Source of the DNA: Gigaspora margarita
Taxonomy: Eukaryota > Glomeromycota > Glomeromycetes > Diversisporales > Gigasporaceae
NCBI GenBank assembly: GCA_009809945.1
Contig: WTPW01000662.1
Coordinates: forward strand, 90,113 to 154,112
Reading direction: 5' to 3'
DNA length: 64,000 nt
Below, in pieces: positions 12,396 to 23,846 of this stretch (the stretch's first letter is position 1; each line of letters opens with the position of its first letter). A program made the translations under genes and the position numbers. Under the pieces are notes generated by a model, which worked only from the letters and a program-made list of their open reading frames with translations, was not told where the DNA came from and made no database searches.

Positions 12396-12810
12396 TGGTG
12401 CAAGATATCTATACTCAACAGTTATATGAGATGTTTCAATTTTTCAAATGGATTTAACTTTTTATTTAAAAAGTTTTAAAAAAATCTGACCAGTAACTTT
12501 ATAGAGCTATATCAGCTCTACATATAGCCAAATATCTTTTCAAAATCTCATCATTGTAAAAAGTTTTAGTGATTAGAAAATTAAAATTTTATAAAAAATT
12601 TATAAATTTATATATAAAATTTCAATTTTTAAATTGCTAAAACTTATTACAGTGTTGAGATTTTGAAAAGATATTTGGCATATATGTTGAGCTGATATAG
12701 CTCTATAAAGTTACTGGTCAGATTTTTTTAAAACTTTTTAGATAAAAAGTTATAGGCATTTAAAAAATTGAAAACCTTGTGTAACTTTTGAGTATAGATG
12801 TCTTGCACTA
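12396..12810. mobile_element. Fold-back MITE, about 200-bp inverted arms, TA-flanked
   Basis: Left arm 12396-12600 and right arm 12610-12810 are inverse copies nearly end to end: TGGTGCAAGATATCTATACT at the left and, inverted, TAGTGCAAGACATCTATACT at the right. Inner blocks such as ATCTGACCAGTAACTTTATA and AAATATCTTTTCAAAATCTC also pair. TA flanks both ends. The whole 415 bp could fold into one long hairpin. Confidence 0.85.
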
Positions 12811-13068
12811 TAGCATGAATATGTATTATGGTTTATAAATAAATTTTTATTTAATGATATAATTATTGAATAAATCTGAATATTTGTATATAGAAATGAT
12901 AATTGGGAGGGCATGTAATAAAATTGCAAATGCATTAATTTTGTAAATTGCATTGTTTTGTAATACTATATAATTACTAGACTGTAAATTTTTGTAATGC
13001 TACAGATTGTAAATTTTCATAATACTATGTAATTACTAACCATAGATTTTCATAAATCTTACCTTATG

Positions 13069-13370
13069 CAGGGTTGGAAAATGACTTTTAAATAACATAA
13101 ATGATATTGTGATATTGTTATTTGTCACTTTGTCATTTAAAAGGTAAATAACAAATGACAAAAATAGGTTATAGTTAAAAATGCAAAGATCTTGTGATCA
13201 TTAAGGTTTTGTATCACTTCGGGCAGTTTAGAATTGGTTAAATCCTAAAACACCTGAAGTTTTAATATGTTATTTAAATGACAAAAATAACAAATGATAC
13301 CTAGGTTATTTGTTACTAATTTGTTATTTGTCATTAAAATTTTAAATGACATTGTCATTTGCCATCCTTG
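13069..13370. mobile_element. hAT-like MITE with CCTTATG target duplication
   Basis: The left end is CAGGGTTGGAAAATGAC and the right end, inverted, CAAGGATGGCAAATGAC. The direct repeat CCTTATG flanks it at 13062-13068 and 13371-13377. Inner arms pair around GTCATTTAAA and AAATAACAAATGAC. CAGGG termini with a 7-8 bp duplication are typical of hAT elements, so I infer a non-autonomous hAT. Confidence 0.8.
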
Positions 13371-13439
13371 CCTTATGCAATATTTTGAATTAAATGCAAT
13401 TTTTTTAGAGATTTACACTGCGTAATTATTTACAGATGT

Positions 13440-13625
13440 TTACACATATTTTTTTGATAATGAAAGAACACCTAAAAAAAAAAAAAGTTAGTAGGGAGCA
13501 GACAAGAAACACCAGAAGGAATCTAAAATTAAAAGAAAAATCTCCAAAAGCAACAACTCCAAAAGTAATGACTATACAATAGTTAAAAGAAAAATCAGTT
13601 AATAAAAAAAAGATCAAAAAGATAA
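13440..13625. repeat. Dispersed copy of the 8.5-9.0 kb repeat unit
   Basis: It contains AATGAAAGAACACCTAAAAA, AAGTTAGTAGGGAGCAGAC and AACACCAGAAGGAATC, matching the unit at 8505-9040 in the same orientation. Confidence 0.6.
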
Positions 13626-14468
13626 ACAAAAATCAATACTTATCTATATGTCACATGGCCTGTGACAAGCAGATTTTCAATCATCTTGACTAGCATGCTT
13701 TTCTACTTGGTGCACAGCGCAAATTATAATAAATAAACTTGTGTCCTAGGTTACTTTTAATCAGCTTAATTGTATGAAGTTTTTAATTACATCAACATAA
13801 AGAATCATAAAATTTCAAAATATTTCGAAAATATTTGAAAGATTTATATTTCAAAATATTTTGACAGTTTTTTTGAAATATTTTGTCATTTTCATTTTGC
13901 AATTACTTTTGAAATATTTTGTATATATAAATTTGCTGATGAAGTTAATTTCAAAATTTTAATTAGTTGATTAGTTTTTTTTTTTTTGGTTATTATCTAA
14001 ATTCATGAGCTTTATAGCTAAAGAACACATACTGCTTGTTCAAACTAAATGCAAAATTAATGTAATTTATAAATTTTTATCATCAATATCATAGACATTA
14101 GCAACTTTAGTAGCAATTTAGCAGGTAATTATCATACTTCCCGAAATTCTTTGAAACCATTCTCGTGCTTTGTTTCATTAACATTCTATTATCCCGAATC
14201 GTTCTGATATTTTTTTATTTAATGCCAGTCAAATTAACGATACTATTTGCCATAAACAATTTTGATTTTTTGAGCCAGATTCGTTAATATTAAAATAAAT
14301 GTGCTACTTTCCTTGTTTTTAAAACAAATTATTAACTATATCTCATTTCTAAATCAATACGCTTTTGATTTTATAACCCATTCCTGGTGTACAATTATGA
14401 TGCGTACGTACGTTCACTTCCCACATTCATGTGATTGAAAAAATATAGAGAGACAATGATTTTATTAT

Positions 14469-14780
14469 GAGTTCGCCAGAACGACCACCAAAAGTACGGT
14501 CACATGATAAGATGCTGCATAATTTCTTAGAAAATTGTTGATCCTGCTTGCAGAATATATTTTAAGATACACGTGAATTTGTAACACGGGATCAGCATGG
14601 ATGCCGTGATTGGTGATTGTATAATTATAAATAGACAATGATCTCTAGAAAAGAAAGAGTTAGTAAGAATTTAGTGCATTCAATAGTAGAATTGAGTAAA
14701 ACCCTGGAGTCCGGAAACTCCATGACATTTCAAATGAAATATCATGTGTCCGTACTTTTGTTGATCGCCCTTGCGAACTC
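14469..14780. mobile_element. MITE with about 40-bp terminal inverted repeats
   Basis: The left end GAGTTCGCCAGAACGACCAC and the right end, inverted, GAGTTCGCAAGGGCGATCAA pair, and continue through AAAAGTACGG and CACATGAT. The element is 312 bp and has no coding capacity. The target duplication is not clear, so the superfamily is left open (hAT or Mutator-like are candidates). Confidence 0.75.
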
Positions 14781-16085
14781 AATCATAAATGGCTAACCAA
14801 TTTGTTAGATAATCATGCAATATGACATAAAGAAAAGATCGTGATGTCATGCATATTCATTACCTGCAAATATGCAAGATTGACCAATCGTATCACTTAA
14901 AGGGGACATTTGCATACGGGCATTATTTTATAATAATAGGAATTTGAGATTCATTGTAAACAATTTATATTATTATATTAAATTATAATAAAAGGTTGGG
15001 AATTTAATAATAAAGTTTCAAAATATAATAGAATCCCGCCTGAATGAAAGACTTTTTTTTTTGTTTTTTGCCAATTTAACTTCGAACAAAAGTTGTAGAA
15101 CTAATTTTTATGGTTCTAGCTATAGTAAAACCGTAAAATTAACTTGATAGTTTAACTTATCTCTTTAAGCTATTTAAAAGAAGTTTTGTATGAAACTTCC
15201 GAAACCTAGTATCAACAAAGATCACAAATACGAATCTTTCGAAACTTCTGAAACTGGGCGAAACCGAAACTTCCGAAACCTGATGATAGCCGAATCTAGT
15301 AATAATTGTGATTTCGAATGGTTAAATAGGAAAATCGAGATGGATTCACATCGACATAAATGAGATAATTGTAATTATGCCAGGAACAAATGGGATATGA
15401 GTGTATGGTTTATACGGACGGCATTTGACGTCTGCAAAGTCTTGAATTTAATTGGTTCGTATGACTTATTCATCAAGTTTTGTTTATTTTCACCTATGAA
15501 TTAATCGCCCCTCATATAAGTGTAAATAATAAAGATATATCGAAATGAATTTAATCCTTATTGCTTTTTTTTGTAATTGTGTTTTTGCACGTGAGAATAC
15601 ATTTAAATTTTAACGTGATTTGGTCATATGTGTGGTGATTACAATATGTATTTATTAATATTTTGTTTAAAAAATTAGGACTAAATGCAGCTATACGGAT
15701 AGCTGCAAATAAGAAACGATAGTAAACCCTGATAAACCTGGTTTTTATTTGGTGGTTCGATTTGAATTTTCATATCTATTCGATGGATTTTTAGAATTTT
15801 TCAACTTTTTGTTTTTTTTTTTGATGAAAGAGAAGAATTTATTTACGTAATTTTTAAATACGTGATGGTCACTTTCGTAAGACATGTGATTTTTTTTTAC
15901 CATACTCGTTCATTATACATTCGTATCAATGTATATATTTATTTAATAATTTCATAAATTTAAATCACCGAGTAGGGAAAAAATTTAATATTATCTGGTA
16001 GCCTCTATGTTTTAAATAAAGTTATTAAGCGAAACTTTTATTAAAAGTCTAGCTTTTGACGTTTATCAGTTAAATATATCTGACG
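14781..16085. other. Intergenic region with GAAACTTCCGAAAC motifs
   Basis: No gene is seen. Between 15186 and 15290 the words GAAACTTCCGAAACC, CGAAACTTCTGAAAC and GGGCGAAACCGAAACTTCCG recur. The inverse words (TTTCGGAAGTTTC, GGGCGAAACCGAAAC) recur at 16460-16570 and 16960-17035. This may be a decayed inverted-repeat element around the small open frame at 16086. Confidence 0.4.
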
Positions 16086-16403
16086 ATGAGCAAAAGTCTA
16101 CCTTTGATCGCATCTGATATTCTTTCTGTGTTAATAACTTTGTTAGTTCACATAAAGTTGGGATATTTTGATTATACAATTGACTATCATTTGGCTATTT
16201 TATCTACTTCGAGAATTGTTTTTAATTTCATTTGTAATATTTGTCATGATCGCATAGGGCACATCTTTTTTGCAAAGTGTAAAAATTTAGATTATGACAC
16301 AACATTAAAGATTTCGATTTTGTTGCAGATTGCCGGCTTGCAGTTTTATTGCTACCTAAAATCGGTGCCTAAATATTTTCAGCACAGCCACAACAGCAAT
16401 TAG
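16086..16403 (+). CDS. Hypothetical 105-residue protein, doubtful
   Basis: A single open frame from ATG (MSKSLPLIASDILSVLITLL...) to TAG. The N-terminus is vaguely like the start of fungal F-box proteins (LPxIxSDIL), but no complete domain follows. The remainder is hydrophobic, with three CxxC/CH-type residues near FICNICHDRIGH. Base composition is like the surrounding non-coding DNA apart from slightly higher GC. It lies between clusters of TTTCGGAAGTTTC repeats, so it may be a remnant carried by a mobile element. I do not recognise a function. It could equally be a chance frame. Confidence 0.25.
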   Translation: MSKSLPLIASDILSVLITLLVHIKLGYFDYTIDYHLAILSTSRIVFNFICNICHDRIGHIFFAKCKNLDYDTTLKISILLQIAGLQFYCYLKSVPKYFQHSHNSN

Positions 16404-17089
16404 TTTAAACAGCATGGTTTTTTTTTTACAGCTCACTAGGTTAAGTTAAAGAATTTTGGAAGGTTCAGTTTTCGGAGGGGTTCGTCATTTCGGAGGTTTC
16501 GTTTCGGATTTTGGGCGAAACCGAAACTTTATAGCCGGATCTTAAGGGAAGTTTCGGTCGAAACACTGATTTTAACAATCATCGACCAATTTACCGATTT
16601 TACTATCATTAAGCACACCAAAACTAGCTATACAACATTTATTAGAAGTTGAATAAAGGCTAACTCGGTAAAAAAATAGCCTTCCTTTTTGGGTCAAACA
16701 GGGTTCCAATATATTATAAAATATCTTTAATAAAAATATAAAAATAACATTATTGTTTATAAAAGAATTCACGAATTAAAGTATTTTGATTTCATTATTG
16801 CTTAGATGGTTTTTTTTTTGTAATTTTTTTTGATGCCTATTTTATTATTTATTTATTTACTCATTTATTCATTTATTCATTGCTTTTTCAATAGTTTTTA
16901 TAATTTTTTATTTTTTTTAGGTTATCATAGAAGTCAAAATTAGGTCATAATTCCTATTTGAAAAGATTCGGAGGTTTTGACAATTGTGGATGTTTCACCC
17001 AGTTTCAGATGTTTGGACCAATATCGGAAGTTTCAGATTTTGATTTGTTTTTTTTCATATTTTGAGCAAAAGTCTGACTTTTTGCACAG

Positions 17090-17505
17090 TAAATATCATT
17101 AATATTCCTTTATATAATAAATGATTTTATTCTGTAGTTGTATTGTAAAGAATTTACTATTTATTTTGTTAAGATTTTGAAACTACTGCGTATAAAGAAC
17201 AGATTGTGTACCCATTAATTTATTTCCAAATTACGTTAATTACATTATGTTACACAAAATATGAAACAGTTGTACGTATGTATGTACGTGATTTTATGCA
17301 TGTATCTTTATGGTATGAATATGGTTAGGGATATTTTTAAATTGCATCGAGTTTCAAAAAATAACGATTACGTATCATTTATTTAAAACATGCTTAGCTT
17401 ATTTTATTAAGCTAATGTTAATAACTCTAATTATTCATAATTAAAAAAAGTATTTAATTATTTCATATATATATATCTATATATATAGCTAATTCGAAAA
17501 TCAAA
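17090..17505 (+). promoter_or_regulatory. 5' flank of the second pseudokinase/Sel1 gene, TATA-rich
   Basis: An alternating TATATATATATCTATATATATA tract at about 17466-17488 lies 18-40 bp upstream of the ATG at 17506. It could act as a TATA-type core promoter. No other motif was recognised upstream to 17090. Confidence 0.35.
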
Positions 17506-19970
17506 ATGGATGATCAAATGAATTATTTTAATATTGATAATAATTATATTAAACCTCTCAATGATTCTTTCAAGTATGCTAATACGAGACTATCAAAAAA
17601 TAGTTGGAAAATTATTTCAAGAGAATATAATAAAACCATGGTTCTAACTAAAGTTGAATTACATCAAAAATATACATTAAAGGATTTTATCAACGATGTA
17701 AGTTCTTAAATTTTGATTACACAATTATCTTAATTGTTATGATCGCTGTAATATAATTTAATATAATATTATATGATTATTTTAGTTAAAAAAATATCAA
17801 AATGTAGAATTACATGAAAACATCTTAAAATTCATAGGAGTTATTAATCAAAGTGTGGATGAAATAATGTTTATTCATGAATATGCTTATGATGGAACAC
17901 TTCGTCGATATTTAAGCCAAAATTTTAAAAAACTCAATTGGTATGATAAGTTACGTCTTGCAAAGCAGCTTGTTAGTGCAATTAAGTGTTTACACGAGAA
18001 TGACATTGTTCATTTAAATTTGGTATGTTCGTATCATGATATCATTTTCTTAAATATTATAATGCTAAAAAATATTTTATTTTTAGTGTTCAGAGAAAGT
18101 ATATATTCATAAAGAAGATATTAAAATTAGTGCCTTTAAACATCAGAACAGCTTTATAAATAGATTTAAATATGCAAAATATGTAGACTCACAATATTGG
18201 CAAAATGTTGAGACTTACGAACTTAATAAAAGTTCAGATATATACAGCCTTGGAATTCTTCTTTGGGAGATTTCAAGTGGTAATATACCATTTAAACCTA
18301 AATTGGCACATGATTTTAATCTATTGCCAGCAATAATCCATGGTAAACGTGAAGTTGGAATCATTGGAACCCCTAAAAAGTATATAAAAATTTATACAGG
18401 TAAACCATGTTTTTATATGTAATTAATAATATCTTAAATTACGTGTATTCCAATAATATAGAATAATATATTAATGATATTTTGATTTTTAGAATGTTGG
18501 CAACATGATTCAAATCTACGCCCAGCCATACAAAAAGTTTTTAAAGAATTAAATAATATTAGTGGTCATAAAGATGAAGAAGTTTTTACAGAACATGATC
18601 AAAGAAATGAGCTCAAAGAAAAAATGATTTCAAAAAGACAAGGTCTCAATACAGAAATTCCAGAATTACTATATTATATCAATACTCATAATGATCTAAC
18701 TAATGAATTAAAGTTAATCACTACAGTAATTAAAATTTTAAGTGAAAAATTATTATTCGGGGATCAAGTCAACAAACAAAATTCTGAAAGTCCATTATAT
18801 TGTTCAATTACTATCAATGTACAAGACAATATTAACGATAATCATCAATTTCTTTACAATTTGAACCAATTATTTATATACCAATTCAACAAACAAGGTG
18901 TTTCAACATATTCAAGTTCTATAGAATATAGTATATTTAAATATATAAGTGATAATGGTAAAGATCCAAAAGAAGTATTTAATCAAATTTGTTATTACGA
19001 ATTTAAAAATTACTTTACTAGCATTATTGGTTTCTTTTATGAATACGGAATTGGAATTAGTGTTAATCATAAAAAGGCACTAAATATGTATAGACAAGCT
19101 GCTGAGAATGATGGTCTTACTTTTATTGATCCTTTGAACAAACAAGGTCATTTATTAACAGAAAAATTATTTAAAAAAAATCAGATTATTGGATTAATTT
19201 CTCTTGGTACATTTTATTTATATGAAAAAGCTGGTTTAATAGATGATAAACAAAAAGCGTTTCAATTATTTTTAGAATCTGTTGCTAAAGGTTCTAAATT
19301 AGGAAAATGTTATGTTGGTGATTGTTATTATTATGGTCATGGTGTTATTAAAAATTTATCACATTCATTTACTTGGTATCTTAAATCTGCTGAAGAAGGA
19401 AATGCAAGAGCACAAAATATAGTCGGTTATAGTTATTTATATAGTGAAGGTACTTCTAAAGATAATAAAAAAGCATTTGAATGGTTTATGAAGTCTGCAG
19501 AAAATGGAAATTATTTAGGATATTGTAATCTTGGTTCTTGTTATAGATATGGTATAGGAATTCCTATAAATAAAAGAAATGCCTTCGAATTATATGTAAA
19601 ATCTGCTGAAGGAAATGATAGTATTGGACAAAATAATCTTGGATATTGTTATGAATTCGGTATAGGAACTTTTATAGATAGGCAAAAAGCATTTAATTTA
19701 TATGTAAAATCTGCCAATGGAAAAAATTATTTAGGTTATTGCAATCTTGGAGACTGTTATCAACTTGGTATAGGAACCTCTAAAAATCAAAAAAGAGCTT
19801 TTCAATGGTATATGAGATCTGCTGAAAATGGAAATAAATTAGGACAAAGTAGTCTTAGTTATTGTTATGAACATGGTTTAGGAACTACTGAAAACAAACA
19901 TTTAGCTAAAATGTGGCATAAAGAGTCTAGATATGAAAGAAATTCTCTACAAAGAACTTTTTACAGATAA
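17506..19970 (+). CDS. Pseudokinase fused to Sel1 repeats, copy 2 (complete, 4 exons)
   Basis: Exons are 17506-17697, 17786-18022, 18087-18399 and 18493-19970 (GT-AG introns of 88, 64 and 93 bp), giving 739 residues. Residues about 25-270 are kinase-like: KTMVLTKV in the beta-3 position, ENILKFIGV, IHEYAYDGTLRRYL, LAKQLVSAIKCLHENDIVH, LNKSSDIYSLGILLWEISSG, GTPKKYIKIYT and LRPAIQKVFKEL. HRD reads HLN and DFG reads AFK, so phosphotransfer is not expected. After a linker (about 270-420), eight Sel1 repeats run from about residue 421 to 725 (LGYCNLGDCYQLGIG is typical). Exon 2 (237 nt) and exon 3 (313 nt) match copy 1 in length exactly, which supports both gene models and a duplication. The kinase domain ends within the last exon; the solenoid is encoded entirely by exon 4. 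Ligand and partners are unknown. Confidence 0.9.
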
Positions 19971-21640
19971 AAACGAATTGGATTTTACGACAATAATAGT
20001 TCAAATATAAACTTGTACAATATTAATTTTTAAAATGTAAAACAATTAAATGTAAATAGTTACTTAAAATTTTTATCATTGAATCATGAATTTAATATGT
20101 ATACAATGTGGGTAAGTATTCCGAAAAATAATTTGAGTGGATCCATAATTTTCAAACCATTTTCAGAATTACTAAATTGAAGCTGCAACTTAGTACCCTG
20201 TTTTTTTTTGGATTAAGTTCGTTACGTTGAAAACTTAAATTTCATTTACTTGCATTAATATAATTTAATAACATGAGGGCATTCAGTAACAATTCTGTGT
20301 TCACATGATTTACACATGTGACGAAGCATAAATGAGTTTATGCGAATTACTCGGGTCCGGAATTAGGGTTAAAAATTACGCAAACTATTTAATTATCTGC
20401 CATGATATGTACAAAATTATAACGTAACTTTGATATATAGCAGATTAACCTAACCAGTCTAGCTGCGTCTCAAATCACTGCGCCACAGCTGCGGCTCAGC
20501 CGCGACTGTGGCACAGCATCAATTATTAATAATTGTTGTGATAAACTCGAGTTTTGATGTGATAATTCGTTTAAAACCGAATTTTTTGCATAAACTTAGT
20601 TAATAACTTCTCTTTATAGTCACACACTAAAAAAACCTAAAATTTATCCTAGATCCCCACAAAAAATACACAGCCAAAAATAGTAAGGCCAAAATTTCAT
20701 AAATTCTCTAATAAAACTACGATACTCATTAAGTGAAAATGTTCCTGAGCCAAATTTATTATAAAATAAGATTATTTATTAAAAACTTCCTTTTTGATAG
20801 CTAAAAAAAAATTAAAAATATAATTTTTTAGCCAAAATTAAGAATTTTGAAGATCATCGGCCTACATTACAGCTGTTTTCATAAATTCCTGGGACATCTG
20901 GTAAAAAATTGACTGACTGAATATTTACTAAGTTAATTTTTAAATTTCATGTAGTTACATGTAATTTAGGTTGTAAGGTATGTAAGTTATGCGTATAAAC
21001 TCAAAATTACTCAGTTTATAAAATTTGGCCTAAATTATTCTATGATCTGGTTTTAATTGGTCATTTGTTTAGCAATTGAGGCTGGGTCATGTTGATGTTA
21101 ATGCTGGTAGAACTTGTCTTATAAGTTGGCCAACTTTAATACCTATATTGTTACTTACATATTGGCCCAGATAACATAGCATAATACTAGCATAATAATT
21201 AATTTATGTACATGTTCATGTTGTAAACAATATATTTTTACCATCAGTTCATTTTCCAAGATATTCTATCATTAAGATAAAATTTGAGTAATTTATGTTT
21301 TTGGTGAAATATGCTATATACAAAATTGAAATTTGTCTGTAAATTAGTCATCTATAATATAAGCCTATCAGTGAAATAAATGTTAATAAAATGTAGTGTC
21401 TTTGAAGTGATTGCCAGTGAAATGATATGGACCTGTTAAAATACAATTTATTCATAAACAGTCAAATTTTTTTGTTTTTTTATAATAAACAATTACTGGG
21501 AATTTGGCAATTCAGGAAGCTTGTCAAATGCAAGAGTGGATGAATTTGTATCAATTTCAACCCTTAAGGTTTTTATATACCATGATTCTTATGATATCTC
21601 ATTAAACACAAGAATTTTCTGGTTAATGTTGTGATTATAT
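19971..21640. other. Intergenic region, no gene
   Basis: AT-rich with no supported coding sequence. The one notable feature is a GC-rich hairpin at 20480-20515, listed separately. Confidence 0.6.
20480..20515. repeat. GC-rich hairpin in AT-rich DNA
   Basis: CGCCACAGCTGCGGCT pairs, with one small asymmetry, with AGCCGCGACTGTGGC across a one-base loop region. The local GC content is far above its surroundings. Confidence 0.7.
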
Positions 21641-21654
21641 ATGATTGTTAAGAT

Positions 21655-23490
21655 CGAATAACTATATAATTAGGCCACATGAAGTTAATTTTTCAATTTG
21701 CACAAAAATTTTTTTCATTTTTTTTTTAGATACAAATGTATATATTTTTAGGCTATGCCAGCAAATAATCAGGCAGATGAGTTTTATTGAGTTTGAAGTT
21801 TGCAAAATAAATAATAGAAATAGGCATTTACCAGAATGTGAAGTTATCCTGTAAAAGAAGCAACTGTAATTGCACTAGTAGTCACTTGAGAATTGGCTAG
21901 TTGAGCTATTCTTGCCTGCTGAAACAAGTTGGCTACAAGTAAAGGAAGCAAGAAATGATGGAATCACACGAGCTTATTTTTTGTGGGTGAGTAGTGAGTG
22001 GTAGCAAAATTAAAACTTCTGTTTCTTCATTTTCTTCAGCACTAAAGCATTAATAGCTTGCTTTCTTAGTATTCAATATTTAGACCACTCAAAGTTGATT
22101 TTTCATTTTGCATTACATAGAATCTGAAAACATAAGTTGGTCAGATTTTTTTTTAATTTACTACAAATAGAATAATGTACATTTAAGGTTATACAAGATT
22201 AAATTTTCATTTTGCATAGCAAGGTCAAAAATTGGACTGGCAATTATATTCTTTTCTGTCAGTTCTATCGAACAATTACAGGAAATTAAGGTTTCTATCA
22301 GGAGACACCAGGTGAAAATAATGATAAAAAATAGATACCAAAATTGAATTGGCACAATTTTGGATCTAAAAAAAAAAGAAAAAATGTGCTTGTCACCGCC
22401 AGTGACAGTAATCAGATTAGGGTTAGAGTTAGATTTAGAATTAGAAAAAGGTTTATTATATAATAAAACACCTTAAGAAGCATTTTTAGTTAGAAAAAAA
22501 TATTGGTTTCATAGACACAATTTGAAGTTATTGTGATTTGTAATTTTTTAAAGTTTTTTGTCATACCTAATCTAGCAATTTGATTGGCTCAGAACTGTAA
22601 CCATTTACAAATAGATTTGTCCAAAAAAAAATTGAAAAAAATTGAAAAAATCAGACGGAAAGTAATACAAATGAGTGAGTTTAGTGAAATTTATACTTTC
22701 TCTTTCTTAGCACTAAAGCATTAGTAGCTTGCTTGCTTAGCATTCAATATTTAGGCCACTCAAAGTTGATTTTTCATTTTGTATTACATGGAATCTGAAA
22801 CATAGGACAGTCAATTTTTTTTTAATTTACTACAAATAGAATAACATACAATGTTAATTTTTTATTTTGTACAACAAGGTCAAAAATTAGGGTGCAATCA
22901 TATTGAATAATTACAGTCTTCATCAGAAGATACTGGGTGAAAATAGCAAGAAAAAATAGATGCCAAAAACTGAATTGGCATAATTTTGGATCTAAAAAAA
23001 AATTTAAAATAAATTAAAAAAATGGGATGGAGAGTAATGCAAAAAGTAAGTGGTAGCAAAATTTAAACTTTGTCTTCTTTGGCACTAAAGCATTAACAGC
23101 TTGCTTTTTTAGTATTCAATATTTAGGCCACTTAAAGTTGATTTTTTGTTTTGTATTAGCATGGAATCTAAATTATGGGTCAGTCAGATTTTTTTTCTTT
23201 TTTTTTAATTTACTACAAATAGAATAATGTTTATATTTAAGGTTATACAAGGTTAAGTTTTCATTTTGCACAACAAGAAATCAAAAAATTGGGCCAGCAT
23301 TCATATTTTTCCTGTCAGTTCTATTGAACAATTATGGGAGATTAAGGTCTCTATTAGGTAATACTAGGTGAGAAAAAAAATATGCCAGAAATCAAACAAT
23401 TAGCACAATTAGAATCTAAAAAAAAAAATTGAAAAAATTGAAAAAATGAGATGTCAGATAATACAAAATGAAAAATTAACTTTGCATAGT
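21655..23490. repeat. Tandem array of 370-670 bp units with TTAGGCCA boundaries
   Basis: Three successive units share the order: GCACTAAAGCATTA, TAGCTTGCTT, TTCAATATTTAGGCCACTCA, AAGTTGATTTTTCATTTTG, TTTACTACAAATAGAATAA, AGGTCAAAAATT, ATTTTGGATCTAAAAAAA. The GCACTAAAGCATTA blocks lie near 22040, 22715 and 23085. The first unit carries about 250 extra bases (22390-22640) including TTAGGGTTAGAG. TTAGGCCAC...AAGTT also occurs at 21670, 23490 and 23730, and its inverse near 27270-27310. The boundary resembles the terminus of the MITE at 6204. Likely a tandem array of a decayed transposon. Confidence 0.7.
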
Positions 23491-23846
23491 CTTAGGCCAT
23501 GCAAAGTTAATTTTTTGTTTTGCATAACCAATTTTTCCCACCAAAAATTTTTTTTAAAAAAATTCCTATTGTGCTAATAATTAGATTTAATTTTTTTTCA
23601 ATGTTACCCAATAAAATTTTACCTTTTCAGAATTACCTGATAGGTTTGATAAAAAAAAACAAATTTATTGATTCCATCTTATAAAAAATAGAATTACTTT
23701 GCGCAACCTTTGATGTAAACATGAATCATTTAGGCCACGCAAAGTTGTTTTTTAAAAAAAAACAAAAACCAACCTGCTAACTAGAATTTTGAAACACTCT
23801 TCAGAATATTTTATATATAGATATTGATCAATATATAACACTTAAT

